Shown here piece after piece: positions 1 to 5,809 of a DNA stretch of 5,809 bases. The stretch is from Bacteroidales bacterium. GTDB lineage: Bacteria; Bacteroidota; Bacteroidia; Bacteroidales; UBA3663. Position 1 is the first letter of the stretch; every line of letters begins with the position of its first letter. Made by a program: the position numbers and the translations under genes. A model generated the notes under the pieces. It saw nothing but the letters and a program-made list of their open reading frames with translations. It was not told where the DNA came from and made no database searches. Location: the NCBI GenBank assembly GCA_004557315.1, contig SFEH01000123.1:1-5809 (forward strand). The letters are read 5' to 3'.

Positions 1-588
1 AATGAGGGTCAGCGCATTATCGTCAAGTCTTATTGCGATGCAGTATGGTTCAACCGCATTGTCTATCGTTTCTTCCGTGCGCCCAAGGCACAGCGATCGT
101 ATGAATATGCTGAACTGCTGCTTGGCTTCGGAGTCGGTTCGCCATTGCCTATTGGCTACAATATCCAATACCGAGGACTGATGATTGGCCGTTCCTTCTT
201 TGCGTGTCTGGAGTCAGAGTGTCCCTACACTTACCGCGACTTCCGCAAGCGTAGTTTCGCGAATGAGAAGGACATCCTGCTTGCAATAGCTGATACGACA
301 GCCAAACTTCATGAACATGGTGTGATACATAAGGACTATTCGGCAGGCAATATCCTCTTTGGCACTTTCGATGATAAGGTAAAGGTTGAGATCATCGACC
401 TTAACCGCATACGTTTCGAGAAAGTCGGCATGGAAGAAGGATGCCGCAACTTCGACCGTCTTCCAGGATCACCTGAAGCATTGCGCATCATGAGCGATGA
501 GTATGCACGACTGCGAGGATTCGATCCCGATGCCTGTTACAGGATCTTCATCGAGACACATGGAGAAGAGAACAAGTATATCAGGTAG
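1..588 (+). CDS. Lipopolysaccharide kinase-like (WaaP/InaA family) protein, 5' end outside the window
   Basis: The frame is open from the first base to a TAG at 586-588, giving 195 visible residues; the true start lies upstream. The fold is that of a small protein kinase. A beta-strand lysine is likely at visible residue 9 (IIVKSY), with an alpha-C-like helix (QRSYEYAELL, about residues 31-40). The catalytic loop HKDYSAGNIL (H110, D112, N117) matches HxDxxxxN, and IIDLNR (D133) takes the place of the DFG motif. The combination of the HKD loop and DLNR is typical of Bacteroidota members of the Kdo/WaaP/InaA group, which phosphorylate sugars of the LPS inner core at the cytoplasmic face of the membrane. 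That substrate is inferred from the family. Only part of the N-lobe is missing, so the catalytic part looks intact. A TTG at 145 could be mistaken for a start, but homologous kinase sequence continues upstream of it. The gene ends directly against the repeat array. Confidence 0.85.
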   Translation, partial: NEGQRIIVKSYCDAVWFNRIVYRFFRAPKAQRSYEYAELLLGFGVGSPLPIGYNIQYRGLMIGRSFFACLESECPYTYRDFRKRSFANEKDILLAIADTTAKLHEHGVIHKDYSAGNILFGTFDDKVKVEIIDLNRIRFEKVGMEEGCRNFDRLPGSPEALRIMSDEYARLRGFDPDACYRIFIETHGEENKYIR

Positions 589-708
589 TTGTTTAAGAAG
601 ATAAAGAAGTTAAAGAAGATAAGGGAAGATAAAGACAAATGAATTTTTGTTTAAGAAGATAAAGAAGTTAAAGAAGATAAGGGAAGATAAAGACAAATGT
701 GTTTTTGT
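589..708. repeat. 58-bp tandem repeat, two copies, purine-rich on the + strand
   Basis: Copy 1 spans 589-646 and copy 2 spans 647-704, with similarity running on to 708. The first 53 bp are identical between copies; the only differences over the 58-bp unit are AA at 642-643 against TG at 700-701. Within each copy the purine-rich part is built from degenerate 9-10 bp modules resembling GAAGATAAA. The array begins immediately after the stop codon of the kinase-like gene. Function is unknown: it could be a 3' untranslated element or a slippage- or recombination-generated minisatellite. The unit length is not a multiple of three, which argues against a coding role for this half. Confidence 0.9.
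633..652 (+). other. Stem-loop 1 in the 58-bp repeat
   Basis: The arms AGACAAA (633-639) and TTTGTTT (646-652) enclose a 6-nt loop, TGAATT. All seven positions pair if the G634-U651 wobble is allowed, so the structure fits RNA better than DNA. It recurs in the later repeat units. Confidence 0.55.
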
Positions 709-710
709 CT
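691..710 (+). other. Stem-loop 2 in the 58-bp repeat
   Basis: The arms AGACAAA (691-697) and TTTGTCT (704-710) pair perfectly over 7 bp around a 6-nt loop, TGTGTT. Its start is 58 nt after that of stem-loop 1. Compared with that copy, the wobble pair is a Watson-Crick pair here. Confidence 0.6.
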
Positions 711-747
711 CAGATAATATCTCTTGCTTTAACTTCCCAAAGGAAAC

Positions 748-767
748 AGACAATGCAACTATTGTCT
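748..767 (+). other. Stem-loop 3, in the first 66-bp repeat copy
   Basis: The arms AGACAAT (748-754) and ATTGTCT (761-767) pair perfectly around the 6-nt loop GCAACT. Compared with stem-loop 2, the loop-closing pair is changed from A-T to T-A on both sides, so pairing is kept. Confidence 0.6.
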
Positions 768-813
768 TTATCTTCTTTATCTTCTTTATCTCCTTTAACT
801 TCCCAAAGGAAAC

Positions 814-833
814 AGACAATGCAACTATTGTCT
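814..833 (+). other. Stem-loop 4, in the second 66-bp repeat copy
   Basis: This is identical to stem-loop 3: AGACAAT (814-820), loop GCAACT, ATTGTCT (827-833). The partial third copy keeps the left arm (880-886) and loop but has TCTGAGT in place of the right arm, so the hairpin is lost where the array ends. Confidence 0.6.
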
Positions 834-953
834 TTATCTCCTTTATCTTCTTTATCTTCTTTAACTTCCCAAAGAAAACAGACAATGCAACTTCTGAGTG
901 TTAGCACTAGCGAAACTCAAGAAACAACGAAATTATTAGCACAAACCAACGAC

Positions 954-1658
954 ATGCTGAACATCTTTATTGCTGAAGACGAACCTTTGGCTGCTGCCAA
1001 GCTCAAGCTTTTCTTGCAGAAGCTTGGGGAGACCGACGTGCGGGTCTTTGACAATGGAGTGTCGCTCCTGGCGCGATTGACCGAAGAGATACCAGACGTT
1101 CTGTTGCTCGACATTCACATGCCAGGAGCTACAGGAATGCAGGTGATGGAACGCATCGGCTTGACGAAGCAGAATACCATGCAGATCATCGTGACCTCGG
1201 CCTATGAGCAGTATGCTCTCGAATCATTCAACTACAATGTTACAGACTATCTGCTCAAGCCATATACATTGGAACGCCTGCGCGTCGCGCTCGAGAAAGC
1301 GAAGACCAATATCCGCTTGCTCAATCTTGACAAGCAGACATCGGCCGAAGTCATCACGGTGCGATGCGATGGCAAGAGTGTCATCATCCCTGTTCAGGAC
1401 ATCGTGCTTCTTGAGTCGCTCAAGGATTATGTAAGGATAGTGACATCCGACCGTCAGAAACGCATCACTATGGGCACACTTGGTTCGTTTGCAGATAAGC
1501 TGCCCGAGGATTTTGTGCGCATTCACCGCTCATATCTCATCAATATCAATCATCTTTCAGAATACAATTCACAGACAGTAACCATGCTTGATGGCAGTCA
1601 AATCTCGATTGGAAGGACATATCGAGAGCAATTTGAGTCGATACTGCCTAAAAAATGA
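954..1658 (+). CDS. LytTR-family two-component response regulator
   Basis: The 234-residue protein has an N-terminal receiver domain (about 1-120) and a C-terminal LytTR DNA-binding domain (about 130-234). The receiver has the acidic pocket E8/D9, the phospho-acceptor D53 in LLLDIHMPG, T81/S82 in IIVTSAYEQYAL, and K102 in the LLKP motif, so it looks fully active. The LytTR part shows IVLLESLKDYVRI and the typical FVRIHRSYLININHL. It probably binds direct-repeat promoter sites when phosphorylated. ATG at 954 is chosen because the protein then starts with the first receiver strand (MLNIFIAEDEP). The frame stays open upstream to GTG 699 through the 66-bp repeats, but that would add a repetitive, serine-rich extension foreign to the family. 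No Shine-Dalgarno sequence or clear promoter is seen just upstream. LytS-type kinases often neighbour such regulators; none is present here. Confidence 0.93.
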   Translation: MLNIFIAEDEPLAAAKLKLFLQKLGETDVRVFDNGVSLLARLTEEIPDVLLLDIHMPGATGMQVMERIGLTKQNTMQIIVTSAYEQYALESFNYNVTDYLLKPYTLERLRVALEKAKTNIRLLNLDKQTSAEVITVRCDGKSVIIPVQDIVLLESLKDYVRIVTSDRQKRITMGTLGSFADKLPEDFVRIHRSYLININHLSEYNSQTVTMLDGSQISIGRTYREQFESILPKK

Positions 1659-1688
1659 CATCGACAGACAATTTTTTCACATACCTAT

Positions 1689-1718
1689 TTTGTCATTTCG
1701 TTTTTATTCTTATCTTTG
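1689..1718 (+). promoter_or_regulatory. Bacteroidota-type promoter for the Na+/phosphate cotransporter gene
   Basis: TTTG at 1689-1692 and TATCTTTG at 1711-1718 are separated by 18 nt. They match the Bacteroidota housekeeping consensus TTTG and TAnnTTTG (established for this phylum). Transcription should begin a few bases past 1718, giving a leader of about 30 nt before ATG 1755. The promoter lies between the stop of the regulator gene and the transporter, so the transporter cluster has its own transcription start. Confidence 0.8.
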
Positions 1719-1754
1719 CGGTGTTGTAACATTAATTATTCAGCACTATTAAGC

Positions 1755-3368
1755 ATGACATTCTCGCTTACTGACATCTTGACATTTCTTGGGTCCATAG
1801 GGTTGTTTCTCTATGGAATGCGTTCCGTGAGTGAGGGCTTGCAGAAGCTGACGGGCGATCATCTGCGTGGCATCATTGCAGATATCAAGGGCAACAAGTT
1901 CCGAGCCTTGTTCTCGGGATTTGCAGCCACAGCCTTGGTCCAGAGCTCATCTGCCACTACCATGACTGCGGTGAGTTCGGTCAATGCCGGACTGATCACA
2001 CTTGCCCAGGCGATAGCCGTCATCATGGGAGCAAATGTTGGCACCACCTTCACCACATGGATGGTGTCGGTCTTCGGCATTCATTATGACTTCTTTGCCT
2101 ATTTCCTTCCACTGATTGCCATTGGCGTTCCGCTCTACAACTCCGACAACCGACGCTTGTGTTCGGTAGGCGAATTGATCATCGGACTTGGACTCCTCAT
2201 TTTCAGCATTTTCCTGATGAATTTCTCGCTGCCTCAAATGAGTTTCCTCAATGGCTTGCATCCTATCGTCCTGCTGTTGATAGGTATTCCGCTCACGATG
2301 TTGGTTCAGGCATCGAGCGTCACCTTCACCCTCGCGGTGCTTTTCTGTCTCAACGGCATGATGACCAAGGAGTTGGCATGTGCGTTGGTGCTCGGAGCCA
2401 ATATCGGGACATGTATCATCCCGCTGCTCACTTCGCTCAAGGCCAACGTGATGGCACGACGCACTGCTCTCAGTCACCTGCTCTTCAATCTGTTTGGTGT
2501 AGTGTGGGCTTTCGTCTTCCTCACTCCTATCTGCCGATTTATTGATACAGGTTATAAGGAATTTGACATTGCCATCTTCCATACCTCGTTCAATTTTGTC
2601 AATCTTCTGATTTTTACTTGGTTTGTCAGATATTTTGAGACAATGGTGACCAAGATGATTCCTGATACCCGAGCTAATTCAGAAGACTCTTTCAACCTTC
2701 AGTTCATATCATCAGGACTGATTGACTCTGGCGAGATAGCATTGTCACAGGCAAAACAAGAGGCCATCAACTATTCGAAAGAGATCTTCAAGATGTATAA
2801 GTTGGTGACCGCCATGCTCTCCATGCCTAATGGCAGTTCGAAGCTTCTCACTCTCTATGACCGAGTTCAGGTCATGAAAGAAGACAGTGAAAAGGCAGAA
2901 GAAGAGATTGCACTGTTCCTGCGACAGATCAGCACCACTAATTTAAGTTCCGATGGCGATCATCTCTCAATGTCGATATTCAGGATGATTGATGAGATGG
3001 AGAGCATAGCAGTGAGCATCCAGCACATCTCCTTCTCAATCAAGCGCAAAAGCGACCTTCGCATTGTGTTCGACGACAAGATGATGCACGACATCAAGAA
3101 GATGATAGTCCTCACCAATGCCATATTGAGCCACATGGTAGCATCGATCGAAAAAGAGAATGCTACAGAGGCGCTCATCAACAAGGCATATAACATTGAA
3201 GACGAGATAAACAACTATAGAAACATGCTGCGAAAATCTGTCATCGAAAAGATCGACAGGCGACAGATAGAGTTTCAGCATGCCACATTGTTCATGGAGA
3301 TCATCAAGGAATGTGAGCGCATAGGTGATTATGTCGTCAATGTATTAACTTCATTACCACGCGAATAA
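1755..3368 (+). CDS. Na+/phosphate cotransporter family protein with C-terminal PhoU-like domain
   Basis: The 537-residue inner-membrane protein has the duplicated Na/Pi-cotransporter core. The first half carries QSSSATT (63-69) and GANVGTT (92-98); the second carries QASSVT (185-190) and GANIGT (214-219). HLLFN (241-245) and HTSFN (276-280) are further paired family motifs. Membrane segments fill about residues 8-295. From about 330 to the end the protein is soluble and helical, resembling PhoU, which is thought to couple uptake to phosphate status. Import or export of inorganic phosphate driven by sodium is inferred from the family. ATG 1755 is chosen over an in-frame TTG at 1716 because the latter lies inside the -7 promoter element and the expected transcript starts after it. 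No Shine-Dalgarno sequence is visible. tdk follows after 16 nt, suggesting co-transcription. E. coli YjbB is a similar protein, but no symbol is assigned here. Confidence 0.94.
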   Translation: MTFSLTDILTFLGSIGLFLYGMRSVSEGLQKLTGDHLRGIIADIKGNKFRALFSGFAATALVQSSSATTMTAVSSVNAGLITLAQAIAVIMGANVGTTFTTWMVSVFGIHYDFFAYFLPLIAIGVPLYNSDNRRLCSVGELIIGLGLLIFSIFLMNFSLPQMSFLNGLHPIVLLLIGIPLTMLVQASSVTFTLAVLFCLNGMMTKELACALVLGANIGTCIIPLLTSLKANVMARRTALSHLLFNLFGVVWAFVFLTPICRFIDTGYKEFDIAIFHTSFNFVNLLIFTWFVRYFETMVTKMIPDTRANSEDSFNLQFISSGLIDSGEIALSQAKQEAINYSKEIFKMYKLVTAMLSMPNGSSKLLTLYDRVQVMKEDSEKAEEEIALFLRQISTTNLSSDGDHLSMSIFRMIDEMESIAVSIQHISFSIKRKSDLRIVFDDKMMHDIKKMIVLTNAILSHMVASIEKENATEALINKAYNIEDEINNYRNMLRKSVIEKIDRRQIEFQHATLFMEIIKECERIGDYVVNVLTSLPRE

Positions 3369-3384
3369 TATTTTTTTATCAAAT

Positions 3385-3969
3385 ATGGATATCTTTGAAA
3401 ATTCTTATCATGAAACTGACCGCTGCGGCAGTATAGAAGTAATCTGCGGCTCAATGTTCTCGGGCAAGACCGAGGAACTGATCCGACGTGTCCGTCGCGC
3501 AAAAATCGCACACCAGAAGATTGAGATCTTCAAGCCATCTATTGATGTTCGTTATAGCGAAACAGATGTAGTGTCACACAACAAGCTTGCCCAGCCTGCT
3601 GTGGCTGTCGATAATTCCTACAGCATCCTTCTCATGTCGCAGGGACTCGATGTCGTAGCCATCGACGAAGCACAATTCTTCGACCAGGGCATTGTGGATG
3701 TATGCAACAAGCTTGCCAATCAGGGCGTTCGTGTCATAGTGGCAGGTCTTGACATGGATTATCTCGGCAATCCTTTTGGCCCGATGCCGCAACTCTTGGC
3801 CATCTCCGATTCCATCTACAAGACACGCGCTATCTGCGTGCGCTGCGGACATCTTGCCAACTATTCATACCGCACCGTCAAAGGCGAGCAGCAAGTGATG
3901 CTCGGCGAGATGCATGAGTATGAACCATTGTGTCGTAATTGCTATCAGAAGATGATGGCACAGAAATAA
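3385..3969 (+). CDS. tdk: Thymidine kinase, type II
   Basis: The 194-residue enzyme transfers phosphate from ATP to thymidine (and deoxyuridine), the salvage route to dTMP in the cytoplasm. The P-loop GSMFSGKT is at 22-29. DEAQFF at 94-99 contains the family's catalytic glutamate (E95). GLDMDYLGNPFGPM at 121-134 belongs to the substrate-binding region. A structural zinc site is formed by C151, C154, C183 and C186 (CVRC and CRNC). Length and motif order match bacterial and human TK1-type enzymes, with a short extra N-terminus before the first strand, so the gene is complete. It starts at ATG 3385, 16 nt after the transporter gene, with an A/T-rich gap, no Shine-Dalgarno sequence and no separate promoter, so it probably depends on the promoter at 1689-1718. 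The stop TAA at 3967-3969 is directly followed by another open frame in the same phase. Confidence 0.97.
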   Translation: MDIFENSYHETDRCGSIEVICGSMFSGKTEELIRRVRRAKIAHQKIEIFKPSIDVRYSETDVVSHNKLAQPAVAVDNSYSILLMSQGLDVVAIDEAQFFDQGIVDVCNKLANQGVRVIVAGLDMDYLGNPFGPMPQLLAISDSIYKTRAICVRCGHLANYSYRTVKGEQQVMLGEMHEYEPLCRNCYQKMMAQK

Positions 3970-3975
3970 AGCGTC

Positions 3976-5809
3976 TTGAAACACATAGTCATCTTTTTAA
4001 ATTATACACAGTCAAGGCTCGACAACCTTGTGTTCCGACAGTTCGCTGCAGAATCTCTGTATCGAAGGAACTCGTCATTGCTTTTCCTGTCCAAATCGCT
4101 CGAAGAGCGAGAGTTGCGTCACGAAGTGTCGGAGCTTCGGAAGAAGCAGTATGGTAATGAAGATGTCACGTTCCACGTGTGTGCCCGACTTGTGCGTTCG
4201 AGGGAAGGAGAGTCTGTCGTCAATACTCTGATGCTCATTCGCAGGCTGTTTCAGGCTGATGTCAGCAATCACTATCCCGTCTTTGTCTATGGCGAGATGC
4301 CTGCATTGGATGAAGCCGACGATGCTGTCCGCAAGTCGGTATGGCATAATCTCGTCGTGATCAACAATGCTGTTGCCGACCACCTTGAATGTCGTCTGCT
4401 GACCAATGTCTATCTCTATAATGAGGCTGCACAGAAGTCGCTTGCAGAATTCATTTTCAGCATCTCTCATGCCGACATCTCGTTCGACCGCCTTTCATCG
4501 CGCATGCCAGTCAAGCAGCGTGATCTGTTCGTCTCTAACGAAAAGTCATCGGTCGATTTCCCTCCCATCTTCGGAGGGTTCAATACAGCGAGCCTCTCTT
4601 ATCCAGAATACGATCTGCGAGTTCACTTGCACCATTATTTCCTGTATTCAGCATTGAGATACTCCTTGCCCGAGGTAAACAAAACCAACATCGAAGTGTG
4701 CAATGCTGAAGCACAGCGCATCCTCTCTTTCATACCTTTGCAGACCCAGCGCCTGTGTCTTCAGGAAGAGATGTTCCTTAATCTCAACTGCGATGACAAG
4801 ACACAGTGGCAGAGGGCTGAACAGTTCTGGGAAGAGAATGTCAGGACGCAGATGCTTGGACTGTCGGAATATCCACGAGAGGAATGGTTGGTGAAGATCC
4901 GACAGCGTGTCGATATGCTCTACCGAAGCAGGTTCAGGGATATTGGAGTTGAGTATTTCTTCTCGCTCGAAAACAGGAAGATGAGCGACTATTGCAATGT
5001 GCTCAAGACCATCATCGTTCAGGAATATGAACGCACCATCGAGAACAGCATATTCACTCCTGATTCACATAAGACCATCGTTCGTGCCATAGTCAATGTG
5101 CTCCAACAGAAGGTGATTGAAATCCAGAACCTGAAAGCAGAGACCTTGGAGGCTGCACAGCACAGCGAACTTGATCTCAACGATATTAAGAACCGCTGGC
5201 GAGGACTCAACTTCATCAACCGACTCATGGGCAAAGACACGCAGGTTCTTGAAGCTTATCGGGAGACGCTCACAAGGCTGATGATCAAGAAAACCCTATT
5301 GATGGGATGCGACTTTGCCATCAGGATGCTCAATGAACTCATTCCTGCTATTTCTTCGATGATCGAGAGAAGCGAAGAGATACAACGATTGTTCAACGAT
5401 GCGCTGAAGATTGCCGAGAAAATCGTCAATGAATCCAATCCATCGGATAAGTTCGCAATCTTCGGCGGCAAGGAACTCTCACAGACACTCATAGCCATTG
5501 AGTCGGACGAAGAAAGTCTGAAGGCAGAATATCAGTCGATTATGCTGAATATTTTGGAGCATGGCAACGTGACCGATGGCAATGAGCTCGTCAGCATGGT
5601 GAGATCAAGAATCGGAGCGACAGTCGATGACTATCTGACAAGACGCATTGAAGATTGTTCGATCCCACCTATCCTTGGCATGCCTATTGTCGAACGTATC
5701 GACAGAAGCACCTCTTCAATCGGTGGCATCGTCGGATACGTTGACACTATGAAACGCATGGCTCCTATCAGCATCGGCATCAAGAATAGCTGCAAGTCCG
5801 AGAGTAAGT
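3976..5809 (+). CDS. Large uncharacterised protein, 3' end outside the window
   Basis: Frame 1 is open without a stop from the codon after the tdk stop (3970) to the window end, giving 611 visible residues from TTG 3976. I checked it codon by codon. It has the codon use and charge balance of a real protein, while the competing frames give only short, arginine/serine-rich reads. TTG 3976 is preferred because the product then begins with a beta-strand-like MKHIVIFLNYTQ; the first in-frame ATG is only at 4231 (residue 86), and GTG 4030 is another option. No signal peptide or membrane segment is evident, so it is probably cytoplasmic. Residues 1-210 look alpha/beta (for example FVYGEMPA near 106 and PIFGGFNTASLSYPE at 197-211). 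About 370-485 is helical and coiled-coil-like, followed by FAIFGGKELSQ near 493. No nucleotide-binding or catalytic motif is recognised, and I cannot name a family. The 6-nt gap suggests translation coupled to tdk. Confidence 0.82.
   Translation, partial: MKHIVIFLNYTQSRLDNLVFRQFAAESLYRRNSSLLFLSKSLEERELRHEVSELRKKQYGNEDVTFHVCARLVRSREGESVVNTLMLIRRLFQADVSNHYPVFVYGEMPALDEADDAVRKSVWHNLVVINNAVADHLECRLLTNVYLYNEAAQKSLAEFIFSISHADISFDRLSSRMPVKQRDLFVSNEKSSVDFPPIFGGFNTASLSYPEYDLRVHLHHYFLYSALRYSLPEVNKTNIEVCNAEAQRILSFIPLQTQRLCLQEEMFLNLNCDDKTQWQRAEQFWEENVRTQMLGLSEYPREEWLVKIRQRVDMLYRSRFRDIGVEYFFSLENRKMSDYCNVLKTIIVQEYERTIENSIFTPDSHKTIVRAIVNVLQQKVIEIQNLKAETLEAAQHSELDLNDIKNRWRGLNFINRLMGKDTQVLEAYRETLTRLMIKKTLLMGCDFAIRMLNELIPAISSMIERSEEIQRLFNDALKIAEKIVNESNPSDKFAIFGGKELSQTLIAIESDEESLKAEYQSIMLNILEHGNVTDGNELVSMVRSRIGATVDDYLTRRIEDCSIPPILGMPIVERIDRSTSSIGGIVGYVDTMKRMAPISIGIKNSCKSESK

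Larger units (their letters stand above)
727..892. repeat. 66-bp tandem repeat, two full copies and a partial third, pyrimidine-rich on the + strand
   Basis: Copies are 727-792, 793-858 and a partial copy 859-892. Full copies differ at two positions (774/840 and 792/858), and the partial copy differs from copy 2 at one position (875). Each unit starts CTTTAACTTCCCAAAG, then carries a stem-loop and a tract made of TTTATCTTC modules. Read on the minus strand, these modules are the same GAAGATAAA module as in the upstream 58-bp repeat, so the two arrays are related and inverted. The period equals 22 codons and two + frames stay open through it, so it produces repetitive hypothetical peptides that I do not regard as real genes. 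Confidence 0.9.

Noticed and set aside
589..892. Possible CRISPR array
   Set aside because: The units are contiguous tandem copies without unique spacers, the unit lengths differ (58 and 66 bp), and there are no cas genes.
589..892. Possible H-DNA (triplex) element in the polypurine/polypyrimidine tracts
   Set aside because: The tracts are interrupted by a T (or A) in nearly every 9-bp module and lack a long mirror repeat, so stable triplex formation is doubtful.
610..907. Overlapping open frames on both strands through the repeats, encoding lysine/isoleucine-, phenylalanine- or cysteine-containing repeat peptides
   Set aside because: They arise because the biased, module-built repeats lack stop codons in several frames at once. 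No promoter, start context or family resemblance supports any of them.
1659..1710. Rho-independent terminator or LytTR binding sites upstream of the transporter promoter
   Set aside because: There is a T-run near 1675 but no stable preceding hairpin, and no pair of well-matched LytTR direct repeats with the expected spacing could be found by eye.
1947..2582. 211-residue open frame on the minus strand inside the transporter gene
   Set aside because: It lies wholly antisense to a strongly supported transporter, has an abnormal composition rich in E, Q, H and R, and shows no domain.
4075..4470. 131-residue minus-strand frame and several + strand frames within the region after tdk
   Set aside because: All overlap the long continuous frame 3976-5809, which explains the region better; none shows recognisable motifs.

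Overview
The window looks like chromosomal DNA of a Bacteroidales bacterium, most likely Prevotellaceae (inference). The support is a clear Bacteroidota-type promoter (TTTG, 18 nt, TATCTTTG) at 1689-1718, the absence of Shine-Dalgarno sequences before any start codon, and gene families typical of the group. All recognised genes lie on the + strand.

Layout: (1) 1-588 is the 3' part of a WaaP/InaA-type lipopolysaccharide kinase-like gene, cut by the window edge. (2) 589-953 is intergenic and holds the most unusual DNA here. A 58-bp tandem repeat (two copies, purine-rich on the + strand) is followed by a 66-bp tandem repeat (two full copies plus about half of a third, pyrimidine-rich). Each full unit carries a 7-bp-stem, 6-nt-loop hairpin, and the two halves are largely complementary to each other. 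(3) 954-1658 encodes a LytTR-family response regulator; its histidine kinase is not in the window. (4) 1689-1718 is a promoter that reads into 1755-3368, a Na+/phosphate cotransporter with a C-terminal PhoU-like domain. (5) 3385-3969 is tdk, type II thymidine kinase, 16 nt downstream and probably co-transcribed. (6) From 3976 to the window end runs a large open frame (at least 611 residues) with an apparent TTG start, in the same frame as tdk and separated from it by one stop codon. I do not recognise its family.

The transporter, tdk and the downstream gene form a tightly packed cluster that probably shares the 1689-1718 promoter. Phosphate uptake and thymidine salvage have no obvious direct link, so the grouping may be only positional. 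The repeat block separates the kinase gene from the regulator and could act as a 3' or 5' RNA element or as a simple expanding repeat; the sequence alone does not decide. I found no tRNA, rRNA, CRISPR array, insertion sequence or convincing rho-independent terminator. No new system is demonstrated; the two best leads are the hairpin-bearing repeat array and the unrecognised large protein.
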